Of a stretch of 13,320 nt of DNA, positions 7,067 through 13,320 are shown piece after piece. The stretch is from Flavobacterium psychrophilum (GTDB lineage Bacteria > Bacteroidota > Bacteroidia > Flavobacteriales > Flavobacteriaceae). Each line of letters starts with the position of its first letter. Position 1 is the stretch's first letter. Position numbers and translations under genes: made by a program. The notes under the pieces are model-generated. The model was not told where the DNA came from. It did no database searches and saw only the letters and a list, made by a program, of their open reading frames with translations. The DNA lies in NCBI GenBank assembly GCA_945869365.1, contig CAMBOW010000056.1:1-13320 (forward strand), given 5' to 3'.

Positions 7067-7849
7067 TTATTGAGCTAATCCGATCAACCCATCTACGGTT
7101 GAACCTTCGGCGGTGTTTTCGTATTTCTCTTTTAATTCGCTAAAATAGGTCAAGGCTTCTGCTTTGTTTCCCAATGCTAAGGCTGTTTGACCTGCTTTCA
7201 ATAAATAGCGAGGAGTAGTGAAATCGTTTGGATTCATTTTAGCTGCTTTTGCATAAAATTCCAAGGCTTCTTTGGGTTGATTTTTTTGAGAAAACGAATC
7301 TCCAATTGCACCTTGAGCCAATACGCTCAATACCGCATCATCTGATTTGAATTTTTCTAAAGAAGCAATCGCTTCAGTATATTTTCCGGTGTTTAGGTAG
7401 GCAATTCCCGCGTAGTAATTGGCTAAATTTCCGGCAGCTGTTCCGCTGTATTTGTCGGCGATGTCAACAAAACCAAATTTGCCTTCAGATCCTTTTAAAC
7501 ACAAAGCAAAAAGAGAATCACTTTTAACGCCGTCAACTGCTTTTTGAAAATTTTGTTGGGCTTCATACATTTCGTTGGCTGCTTCTACTTCTTTAGGCTG
7601 TGCTATAAATTTCTCATACAACACATAACTCACAGTAACCAATGCAATAGCCGCTACGATACCAAAAATATATTTCTGGTTGCTGGCAACCCATTCTTCT
7701 GTTTTGGAAGCAGTGGCATCTAAGGTGTTGAAAACGCCTGCGGTGGTACTGTCTTTTTCCTCTACATTCACATCATCCAAAAAGGCATTGTCATCTTTCT
7801 CTGCTTTTTCTTTTGGTGATTTGTATCCTCTTTTATTGTATGTTGCCAT
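7067..7849 (-). CDS. Membrane-anchored tetratricopeptide repeat protein
   Basis: 260 residues: a charged cytosolic N terminus (MATYNKRGYKSPKEK, then acidic), one membrane helix at about 61-80, then helical TPR-type repeats to the C terminus. Repeat units are visible at about 141-170 (NYYAGIAYLNTGKYTEAIASL), 174-207 (AQGAIGDSFSQKNQPKEALEFY) and 213-246 (LLKAGQTALALGNKAEALTYF). Layout resembles YfgM-type single-pass TPR proteins, which associate with the translocon and periplasmic chaperones in E. coli; similar proteins are common next to recF or ribH in flavobacteria. The exact role is not known. The frame stays open upstream to 8041, but the extra 64 codons cover the promoter region and have no protein-like character, so the ATG at 7849 is chosen. 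Divergent from recF. Confidence 0.88.
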   Translation of the reverse strand: MATYNKRGYKSPKEKAEKDDNAFLDDVNVEEKDSTTAGVFNTLDATASKTEEWVASNQKYIFGIVAAIALVTVSYVLYEKFIAQPKEVEAANEMYEAQQNFQKAVDGVKSDSLFALCLKGSEGKFGFVDIADKYSGTAAGNLANYYAGIAYLNTGKYTEAIASLEKFKSDDAVLSVLAQGAIGDSFSQKNQPKEALEFYAKAAKMNPNDFTTPRYLLKAGQTALALGNKAEALTYFSELKEKYENTAEGSTVDGLIGLAQ

Positions 7850-7870
7850 TTCATTTAAATTAGTGAGCCG

Positions 7871-7903
7871 CAAAAATAAAATTTTTATTGAAACTCGCAC
7901 AAA
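7871..7903 (-). promoter_or_regulatory. Promoter of the TPR-ribH unit
   Basis: On the minus strand: TTTG (7900-7903), 21-base spacer, TATTTTTG (7871-7878), an exact match to the Bacteroidota -33/-7 pattern TTTG-N(19-21)-TAnnTTTG. It lies 21 bases upstream of the TPR ATG, giving a leader of roughly 15 bases. This also supports the ATG at 7849, because the promoter would lie inside a longer reading frame. Confidence 0.65.
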
Positions 7904-8028
7904 AAAAACGCGATTAAATTCAAATATTTCAACAAAACTGCGCCCTTTTCCTCCCTGAAGACAAGCACCCAATAATTCAAGCCGCGAGCGCCCGAAAAAA
8001 ATTAGGTAGATCACCATATTTTCAATAA
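7904..8028. other. Spacer between divergent promoters, with a GC-rich block
   Basis: Non-coding stretch between the TPR and recF promoters. AT-rich on both sides, but about 7939-7994 is clearly richer in G+C and contains GCGCCC twice in the same orientation (7940-7945 and 7988-7993). I see no convincing hairpin, tRNA or small gene in it. Confidence 0.5.
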
Positions 8029-8059
8029 TTTGCGGCCTCATTTAGAAACGACAATTTTG
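8029..8059 (+). promoter_or_regulatory. Promoter of recF
   Basis: TTTG (8029-8032), 19-base spacer, CAATTTTG (8052-8059): the Bacteroidota -33/-7 pattern with one mismatch in the -7 element (C for T at its first position). It sits 23 bases before the recF ATG, leaving a leader of roughly 17 bases. A GTG at 8059, which would lengthen RecF by eight residues, overlaps the -7 element and is unlikely to be the start. Confidence 0.6.
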
Positions 8060-8082
8060 TGTTTCTCTGCCCAAAAAAACCC

Positions 8083-9162
8083 ATGTTTTTAGAATCAATT
8101 TCTTTATTTAACTACAAGAATTTTGCTGATGCCCGCTTTGAGCTTGACGCAAAAATAAATTGTTTTGTAGGCAAAAATGGCGTAGGCAAAACCAATGTAC
8201 TCGATGCCATTTATCATTTGGCCAACGGCAAAAGTTATTTTAATCCGTTGTCGGTTCAAAACATCAAACACGGGGAAGATTTTTTTGTGATTGAAGGTGT
8301 TTTTGAAAAAAATAAGCGCAAAGAAACAATCAATTGTAGCTTAAAAAAAGGACAAAAGAAAATCCTGAAACGCAACGGCAAGCTCTACGAAAAATTTTCG
8401 GAGCACGTGGGCCAAATTCCCTTGGTAATTATCTCTCCCGCCGATGCCGATTTGATTACAGAAGGAAGTGAAACCCGACGAAAATTCATGGATTCGGTGA
8501 TTTCACAACTAGATAATAGCTATTTGCACCAACTCATTCAATACCAAAAAACCGTCAGCCAACGCAATGCACTACTCAAGTATTTTGCACTAAACCGCAC
8601 CTTTGACCCTACAACTCTGGAAATCTATGACGCACAATTGGCCGAATTGGGCCCTCAGCTGTTTGAAAAAAGAGCCCAATTTATCGCCGAGTTTATCCCG
8701 ATTTTCAACCAACACCACCAAGCCATTACCAACAGTGCCGAAGCGGTTCAATTGGTATATGAAAGCCATTTGAACGAGGGAAATTTTTTGGATTTGCTGC
8801 AAGAAAAATTAGCTGTTGACCGGGTGCTTCAATATACTTCGGTAGGCATACACAAGGACGATTTGGCTTTTCAGATTGACCACTACCCGATTAAGAAATT
8901 TGGCTCTCAGGGCCAACAGAAATCATTTTTGATTGCCTTAAAATTAGCCCAATTTGAATTCATCAAGAAGCAAAGTGGCGTGAAACCCATTTTATTGTTT
9001 GATGATGTGTTTGATAAATTGGATGAAATTCGCGTGGGAAAAATAATAGACATGGTAAACAACGACAATTTTGGCCAACTATTCATTTCGGATACCCATC
9101 CAGAGCGCACCGAACAAGTAGTGAAACAAACCAATCAATCGTATAAAATTGTCCACTTATAA
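8083..9162 (+). CDS. recF: DNA replication and repair protein RecF
   Basis: 359-residue SMC-like ATPase that binds at ssDNA-dsDNA junctions and, with RecO and RecR, loads RecA at gaps. Walker A GKNGVGKT is at 30-37 (Lys36), the conserved GIHKDD at 255-260, the ABC-type signature GSQGQQKS at 274-281, Walker [13 protein letters not shown] at 303-314, and the switch SDTH at 336-339. The N-terminal [12 protein letters not shown] and total length match the family. The ATG at 8083 is chosen because it starts the family N terminus and follows an A-rich tract (ccaaaaaaaccc). It is not next to dnaA, dnaN or gyrB as in many other phyla; it is a separate unit divergent from the TPR gene. The following lipoprotein gene starts 51 bases downstream and probably has its own promoter. 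Confidence 0.97.
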   Translation: MFLESISLFNYKNFADARFELDAKINCFVGKNGVGKTNVLDAIYHLANGKSYFNPLSVQNIKHGEDFFVIEGVFEKNKRKETINCSLKKGQKKILKRNGKLYEKFSEHVGQIPLVIISPADADLITEGSETRRKFMDSVISQLDNSYLHQLIQYQKTVSQRNALLKYFALNRTFDPTTLEIYDAQLAELGPQLFEKRAQFIAEFIPIFNQHHQAITNSAEAVQLVYESHLNEGNFLDLLQEKLAVDRVLQYTSVGIHKDDLAFQIDHYPIKKFGSQGQQKSFLIALKLAQFEFIKKQSGVKPILLFDDVFDKLDEIRVGKIIDMVNNDNFGQLFISDTHPERTEQVVKQTNQSYKIVHL

Positions 9163-9185
9163 CCCGAACTTTTTCTTGAAAAGCG

Positions 9186-9193
9186 TACTTTAG
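9186..9193 (+). promoter_or_regulatory. Candidate -7 element for the lipoprotein-to-asnB unit
   Basis: TACTTTAG followed by CACC differs by one base from TAnnTTTG and has the flanking look of flavobacterial -7 regions. It lies 20 bases before the ATG at 9214. No TTTG is found at the usual spacing; the TTG at 9176 is only 7 bases away, too close to be the -33 element. Read-through from recF is an alternative. Confidence 0.35.
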
Positions 9194-9213
9194 CACCACC
9201 TAAAAAAAAGTTT

Positions 9214-9912
9214 ATGAAACTAAAATTTCTGACTTCCCTGTTATGTCTTAGCCTAATTATGGCTTGTCACAGCCAACAAGCAGGTCTAGTTGAAACGGTA
9301 GCGGCCAATCAATTTGCGTATGAACTCAAGCAATCGCCCAAGCCGCAGTTGCTCGATGTGCGCACCGCAGAGGAATACAACAGTCAGCATATAGAAGGCG
9401 CACAAAACCTGGATTGGAACGGATCAAATTTTGATTCAGTAGTCAGGGATTTAGACCAATCGAAACCGGTATTTGTGTATTGTCTTTCGGGTGGACGCAG
9501 TAAAAAAGCGGCCGCTAGATTGGCTGAATTGGGTTTTTCAAAAATAGTCGAACTCAACGGTGGCATCTTGAAATGGAACGCAGCCGGTTTTGCCGAGCCC
9601 AACAGCAAAATTGTAGGCATGTGCAGCCAAGAATATGAGGAACTCGTGAAAGCGAATCCGAAAATTTTGGTGAATTTTTATGCCGAATGGTGTGCTCCTT
9701 GCAAAAAAATGGCGCCTTATGTGTTGCAAATTCAAAAAGAAATGGCCGGAAAAATCGCTATAGTTCGCCTCAACGCCGACGAACACAAAACACTCATCAA
9801 CCAACTCAAAATTGATGAACTTCCGGCTTTGTTTTACTACGACAACCAAAAAGAAGTATGGAAACACAGCGGATTCATGAGCGAAACGGAATTGCGTGCC
9901 AAATTGAATTAG
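9214..9912 (+). CDS. Rhodanese-thioredoxin fusion lipoprotein
   Basis: 232 residues. A short hydrophobic signal sequence (KFLTSLLCLSLIMAC) ends in a lipobox-like LIMAC with Cys18 as the lipidated residue. The residues after it (HSQQ) lack the acidic surface-export signal seen on many Bacteroidota surface lipoproteins, so a periplasm-facing anchor is more likely. Domain 1 (about 25-128) is a rhodanese: LLDVRTAEEY (46-55), active-site YCLSGGRS with Cys90, and LNGGILKWNAAG (114-125). Domain 2 (about 135-232) is a thioredoxin: VNFYAEWCAPCKKM with Cys160 and Cys163, and the cis-Pro loop ELPALF with Pro204. Both active sites are intact. The likely role is envelope thiol-disulfide or sulfane-sulfur chemistry; the partner is unknown. 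First gene of a tight plus-strand cluster; the next ATG begins one base after its TAG. Confidence 0.9.
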   Translation: MKLKFLTSLLCLSLIMACHSQQAGLVETVAANQFAYELKQSPKPQLLDVRTAEEYNSQHIEGAQNLDWNGSNFDSVVRDLDQSKPVFVYCLSGGRSKKAAARLAELGFSKIVELNGGILKWNAAGFAEPNSKIVGMCSQEYEELVKANPKILVNFYAEWCAPCKKMAPYVLQIQKEMAGKIAIVRLNADEHKTLINQLKIDELPALFYYDNQKEVWKHSGFMSETELRAKLN

Positions 9913-9913
9913 T

Positions 9914-10588
9914 ATGATTACAGCAGCATCTTGGCAATTTTTGACCGATTTAGCCCAAAATAATTCTCGGGATTGGTTTTTGGCCAACGCGGCGCGTTAT
10001 GCGCATTTTAAAGAAAACTACCAAGCACTCATTGTGGAATTGCTGCGCGAAATGCAAGCGATTGATCCGCATTTGGAGCCCTTGGCGGTAAAACACTGCA
10101 GTTTTCGGATTCACAAAGATTTGCGTTTTTCCAAAGACAAAATACCCTACAAAACCCATTTGGGCATTTGGCTCAACACCAATCGAAATTGGGAAAACGC
10201 TCCCGGCTATTACTTGCATTTGGAACCCGGAAAGAGTTTTGTAGCGGGTGGCATCTATTTTCCTCCAGCTGCTCAATTGCGAAAAATTCGTCGAGAAGTA
10301 GCTTTTTTTCAAGATGAATTGGCTGACTTGTTGCAGGAAGCCTACTTTGCTGTGCACTTTGATGGATTTGATCGCAACGAGACCAATCAATTAAAAAATG
10401 GGCCAAAAGACTACGACAAAGATCATCCTGCCGCCGATTTTTTGAAACTAAAAAGTTTTACTTTTAGCCACAAATGGCAAGATGAACAAGTATTTTCATC
10501 GCATTTTATAGCCGAAGTGCTCGCACAATTTGGCAGCATGAAACCGTTGATTGATTTTTTGTACCGCGGAATAGAAACTGACGAGTAA
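9914..10588 (+). CDS. DUF2461 domain-containing protein
   Basis: 224-residue soluble protein recognised as the DUF2461 (TIGR02453) family, function unknown. The signatures are visible: LAQNNSRDWF (13-22), SFRIHKDLRFSKDKIPYKTH (63-82, the most conserved block), GYYLHLEP (98-105), AGGIYFPPAAQLRKIR (111-126), and a C-terminal LKSFTFSHKW (179-188). The length is typical and no signal peptide or membrane helix is seen. The start lies one base after the preceding stop (TAGTATG), and the glycosyltransferase gene begins 8 bases after its TAA, so it is translated within the same unit. The context gives no firm functional clue; the thiol lipoprotein and the glycan genes around it are unrelated to anything known for the family. 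Confidence 0.88.
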   Translation: MITAASWQFLTDLAQNNSRDWFLANAARYAHFKENYQALIVELLREMQAIDPHLEPLAVKHCSFRIHKDLRFSKDKIPYKTHLGIWLNTNRNWENAPGYYLHLEPGKSFVAGGIYFPPAAQLRKIRREVAFFQDELADLLQEAYFAVHFDGFDRNETNQLKNGPKDYDKDHPAADFLKLKSFTFSHKWQDEQVFSSHFIAEVLAQFGSMKPLIDFLYRGIETDE

Positions 10589-10596
10589 TTACCTAA

Positions 10597-11679
10597 ATGA
10601 AAAAAAAGAAGATTCTTTTTCTTGGCGAAACCTATCGCGCCGATGCCCAAACCTGGATGAATGGGTTGCGGGAATTTGGCGATTTTGAGCTGGTGAGTTG
10701 GGAATTAAAAACACCCAGTTATGGGGGAATCAATCGGTTGTTTAGGTTGCTTGAGTATGCGATGGCTTGGTTTAGTTTGCGCAAATTTATTCGACAAGAA
10801 CAACCCGACATGATCATTGCCGAGCGCACCACCAGTTATGGATTTCTGGCGGCCCACACCGGCATTCGGCCCTTGGTTATTGCCCAGCAAGGCATTACCG
10901 ATTTGTGGCCTTCGTCGTCGTTGTTGTTGCCCATCAAAAAACAAATGCAACGATATGCTTTTCAAAAAGCTGATTTGGTGCACGCTTGGGGGCCCATTAT
11001 GGCCGAATCGATGGCTAAAGTAGGTGTAGATTCAAGCAAAATTTTAGTTTTACCAAAAGGCATAAATACAATAACTTTTACCTGGGGTGCCGATGTAGAA
11101 CCTCAAAAAATAAAAGCAATTGTTACCCGTGCACTCGAACCCGAATACGGACATACTCTAATTTTGAAGGCCTTTCATCAACTCAAACAAAAAGGAATTG
11201 AGTTTGAATTGACTATTGTGGGAGATGGACTGGAAAAAAACCGCTTGCAAAAAATGTGCAAACAACTGCAAATCAACAATCAGGTGAATTTTACTGGTCG
11301 CTTGCCTAATACTGAATTGCCTGTCTTGTTGGTACAACACAATTACTACTTGAGTATGCCCGAAACCGAAGGCGTATCGGCCTCCTTGTTTGAGGCGATG
11401 GCCTGCGGCTGCTACCCTATTGTCTCTGATTTGCCTGGAAACCGCTCCTGGGTCAGCCACCAAGAGAATGGCCAATTGGTTTCGTTACAAGAATCAAACG
11501 CCTTGGCTATCGCGATTGAATGGGCGATTACTCATGTCGAAATCCGAGAAAAAGCGATTGTAGCCAATCGAGAATTTGTGGTTCGTCAAGCAGATTATCA
11601 AACCAATATGACACAAATAGCAGCGCATTACCATGCCTTGCTTGATACTAAATACAAAACAAAAAATGTGCGGAATTAA
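10597..11679 (+). CDS. Family 4 glycosyltransferase
   Basis: 360-residue GT-B fold glycosyltransferase of the group 1/GT4 type, which transfers a sugar from a nucleotide-activated donor. The C-terminal donor-binding half is typical: TRALEPEYGHTLILKAF (177-193), ELTIVGDGLEKNRLQ (204-218), VNFTGRLP (230-237), and the E-x7-E motif ETEGVSASLFEAMACG (256-271; Glu258 and Glu266). The N-terminal half starts KKILFLGETYRADAQTW and contains AERTTSYGF and IAQQGITDLWP, the acceptor side. The donor and acceptor cannot be determined. No membrane helix; probably peripheral at the inner membrane. Its last 14 bases overlap the start of the asnB-type gene in another frame, implying coupled translation. Together these suggest glycan assembly (O-antigen, capsule or exopolysaccharide). 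Confidence 0.92.
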   Translation: MKKKKILFLGETYRADAQTWMNGLREFGDFELVSWELKTPSYGGINRLFRLLEYAMAWFSLRKFIRQEQPDMIIAERTTSYGFLAAHTGIRPLVIAQQGITDLWPSSSLLLPIKKQMQRYAFQKADLVHAWGPIMAESMAKVGVDSSKILVLPKGINTITFTWGADVEPQKIKAIVTRALEPEYGHTLILKAFHQLKQKGIEFELTIVGDGLEKNRLQKMCKQLQINNQVNFTGRLPNTELPVLLVQHNYYLSMPETEGVSASLFEAMACGCYPIVSDLPGNRSWVSHQENGQLVSLQESNALAIAIEWAITHVEIREKAIVANREFVVRQADYQTNMTQIAAHYHALLDTKYKTKNVRN

Positions 11680-13320
11680 CGGAATTTTTCATTTACAACC
11701 CACACAAACCGTAGACGAAACCGTCTTGGTGGCCATGCGAGACAGTTTGGCCCATCGCGGTCCCGACGACAAAGGCCTGTATGTGGATGAGAATTTGGGA
11801 TTGGGTCACCGACGTCTTTCGGTACTTGATGTGAGCAGCGCGGGACATCAACCTTTTGTTTCGGCAGATGGTCGATATGCTTTGGTGTATAATGGCGAAA
11901 TTTACAATTTCAAGGATTTTTACCCCGAACTCATTGCCAAGGGGTATACCCTTAAAACCCACTCCGACACCGAAGTATTGTTGTACTTATTTGAGTTGTA
12001 TGGCACGCAAATGCTCAATCGTTTACAAGGAATGTTTGCTTTTGCCATTTGGGACAAAGCACTCCGAAAATTGACAATGGTTCGGGATCGAATGGGCGTA
12101 AAACCCTTGTATTATACTTTTCACAAGGATACCTTTTATTTTGCTTCTGAACAAAAAGCACTTTTTACGGCTGGAATTCCGCTGCAGATTTCACAAGCAG
12201 GTTTGGAGGAATACATTTTTAATCGATTTGTAGCCGGGGAAAATACCTTGTTTAAACACATTAAAAAAATAGTCCCCGGCCATGTCATGACACTTGACCA
12301 AGAAGGGAATTGTACTATTGAAAAATGGTGGGATTTAAAAGCCGAAATAGAAAAACACCCTACGATCACCAATCCAATTGCGTGGTACACCGAAATTTTT
12401 GACGAGTCGATGCGGTTGCGCATGGTGAGCGATGTGCCAGTAGGTGTATTTTTAAGTGCCGGATTAGATTCGTCTTCCATTTTGGCTACTTTACATCAGC
12501 AAAAACAACAAGACATTCAGGCTTTTACGATTGGGTTTAAAGAAAGTGAACACAATGAAGCCGATATAGCCAAGCGATTGGCAGCCCAATTTGACTATTC
12601 CTTTCACACCAAAACGTTAGAAGACGGGGAGCTTTTCGAAAAATTAGTAGCCGCGACCTATTTTCAAGACGAACCCTTGATGCACTTGAGCGAACCGCAT
12701 TTGTTGGCCTTGGCCGAAATGGCTCAATCAAAAGTAAAGGTGGTTTTGTCGGGAGAAGGTGCCGACGAATTAATGGGCGGGTATGTGCGCTACAAGGCGT
12801 TAAAAAACCCCTCTTTATTGAAAGCGATTGGCGTTATAGGCCAAACTGGCGTGTTTTCGCACAATCCGAGATTAGACAAATTGGTGCGTTATGCTGAACT
12901 GTCAGAGCTTGATGATTTGATCATGTATAACGGAAGCAATATGTTTCCAAAGGATATTTTGAAACATTACGGGATTTCGGGCGCTCCAGAAAACGACTAC
13001 CGCCATGCAATCCTAAAAGAGGCCCAAGAACTCTACCCCAACAACCCTAAACGCCAGGCCCTCTACTTTGATCAGCATACCTATTTGTGTTCGTTGCTTG
13101 ACAGAAACGATCGTTGCACCATGGGCGCCTCGGTAGAATGCAGAGAACCCTTTTTGGACGAGCGCTTAGTGATTGGTCTAGGGACCTTACCCAATGCTAT
13201 GCTTTTTAATGGAAAAAAAGGGAAGTACATCCAAAAAAATTCCATGGGCCCGCGCTTGCCCAAAGAAGTTTTAGACTACAAAAAAAATGGACTCAGCGTG
13301 CCTTGGGGCGATTACCTCAC
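11666..13320 (+). CDS. asnB: Asparagine synthetase-type glutamine amidotransferase, 3' end missing
   Basis: An open frame of 551 codons runs off the right edge. Class II glutamine amidotransferase domain first: MCGINGIF with nucleophile Cys2 exposed after Met removal, AHRGPDD (29-35), HRRLSVLD (48-55), YNGEIYN (75-81) and SDTEVLL (100-106). The synthetase domain follows: PPi-loop LSAGLDSS (263-270), SGEGADELMGGY (362-373), and ECREPFLDERLV near the end. Glutamine-derived ammonia would be transferred to an ATP-activated carboxylate, asparagine in the classical enzyme. The PPi loop has Ala where the consensus is usually SGG, otherwise it is intact. The start is inside the 3' end of the glycosyltransferase gene, which makes amidation of a glycan or glycan precursor a fair alternative to asparagine synthesis; many surface-glycan clusters carry such AsnB paralogues. 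The symbol is for the family, not a proven function. Confidence 0.92.
   Translation, partial: MCGINGIFHLQPTQTVDETVLVAMRDSLAHRGPDDKGLYVDENLGLGHRRLSVLDVSSAGHQPFVSADGRYALVYNGEIYNFKDFYPELIAKGYTLKTHSDTEVLLYLFELYGTQMLNRLQGMFAFAIWDKALRKLTMVRDRMGVKPLYYTFHKDTFYFASEQKALFTAGIPLQISQAGLEEYIFNRFVAGENTLFKHIKKIVPGHVMTLDQEGNCTIEKWWDLKAEIEKHPTITNPIAWYTEIFDESMRLRMVSDVPVGVFLSAGLDSSSILATLHQQKQQDIQAFTIGFKESEHNEADIAKRLAAQFDYSFHTKTLEDGELFEKLVAATYFQDEPLMHLSEPHLLALAEMAQSKVKVVLSGEGADELMGGYVRYKALKNPSLLKAIGVIGQTGVFSHNPRLDKLVRYAELSELDDLIMYNGSNMFPKDILKHYGISGAPENDYRHAILKEAQELYPNNPKRQALYFDQHTYLCSLLDRNDRCTMGASVECREPFLDERLVIGLGTLPNAMLFNGKKGKYIQKNSMGPRLPKEVLDYKKNGLSVPWGDYL

Noticed and set aside
7850..8041. Upstream extension of the TPR gene by 64 codons in an open frame.
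   Set aside because: It covers a well-matched promoter and the GC-rich spacer, and the residues have no family character; the family N terminus MATYNKRGYK starts at 7849.
9171..9186. CTTTT...AAAAG inverted repeat after recF as a terminator, or its TTG as a -33 element.
   Set aside because: The stem is weak A/T only and lacks a following T tract, and the TTG is only 7 bases from the candidate -7 element.
9538..9987. 149-codon open frame on the minus strand opposite the rhodanese-thioredoxin gene.
   Set aside because: It lies antisense to a clearly real gene with intact motifs, its translation resembles no family, and no promoter or start context supports it.
9950..10390. 146-codon open frame on the minus strand opposite the DUF2461 gene.
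   Set aside because: Antisense shadow of a conserved coding region; no recognisable protein features.
12136..12480. 114-codon minus-strand open frame opposite asnB.
   Set aside because: The asnB frame with all amidotransferase and synthetase motifs runs through the region, so this is a shadow.
1..13320. Search by eye for tRNAs, rRNA, CRISPR arrays, insertion sequences, attachment sites and frameshifted genes.
   Set aside because: None found; all genes are intact within the window and their composition looks uniform, giving no sign of recent transfer or a mobile island.

Overview
The window looks like a core chromosomal segment of a member of the Bacteroidota, most like the Flavobacteriia. 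Reasons: moderately AT-rich coding DNA; start codons preceded by A-rich tracts, not Shine-Dalgarno sites; intergenic matches to the Bacteroidota promoter pattern TTTG-N(19-21)-TAnnTTTG; and protein types typical of this phylum (long signal peptidase I with an extra domain, WbqC family protein, tandem rhomboids beside mutL, TPR protein divergent from recF). I assign the phylum with good confidence but not a genus. There are no RNA genes, insertion sequences, CRISPR arrays, integrase genes or obvious foreign DNA. Twelve protein genes fill almost everything; the largest gap is 233 bases (7850-8082).

Layout. (1) 1-1763, plus strand: the 3' part of signal peptidase I (lepB, cut by the window edge) followed by a WbqC family gene. 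(2) 6390 down to 1764, minus strand: an apparent operon mutL - rhomboid - rhomboid - membrane-anchored endonuclease/exonuclease/phosphatase protein, with a 4-base ATGA overlap and then 10- and 16-base gaps. It meets the lepB unit tail to tail with no base between the stop codons. (3) 7849 down to 6527, minus strand: a membrane-anchored TPR protein and ribH (lumazine synthase), closed by an intrinsic terminator at 6468-6495 that separates them from mutL. (4) 7850-8082: divergent promoter region serving the TPR gene and recF. (5) 8083-9162, plus: recF. (6) 9214 to the right edge, plus: a rhodanese-thioredoxin lipoprotein, a DUF2461 protein, a family 4 glycosyltransferase and an asparagine synthetase-type amidotransferase (asnB, cut by the window edge). 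These have 1- and 8-base gaps and a 14-base overlap, so are probably one transcription unit.

How they work together. mutL and recF are DNA-repair genes but lie in different units. lepB and the two rhomboids act in membrane proteolysis. The lipoprotein is predicted to do thiol or sulfur chemistry in the cell envelope. The GT4 + AsnB pair at the right edge is the kind of pair seen in surface-glycan clusters and may begin one that continues outside. I did not find a clearly new multi-gene system. The most interesting points are a MutL that appears to lack the nicking-endonuclease motifs, two different catalytically intact rhomboids side by side (one with a periplasmic insertion next to the active site), an internal duplication in signal peptidase I, and the envelope rhodanese-thioredoxin fusion.
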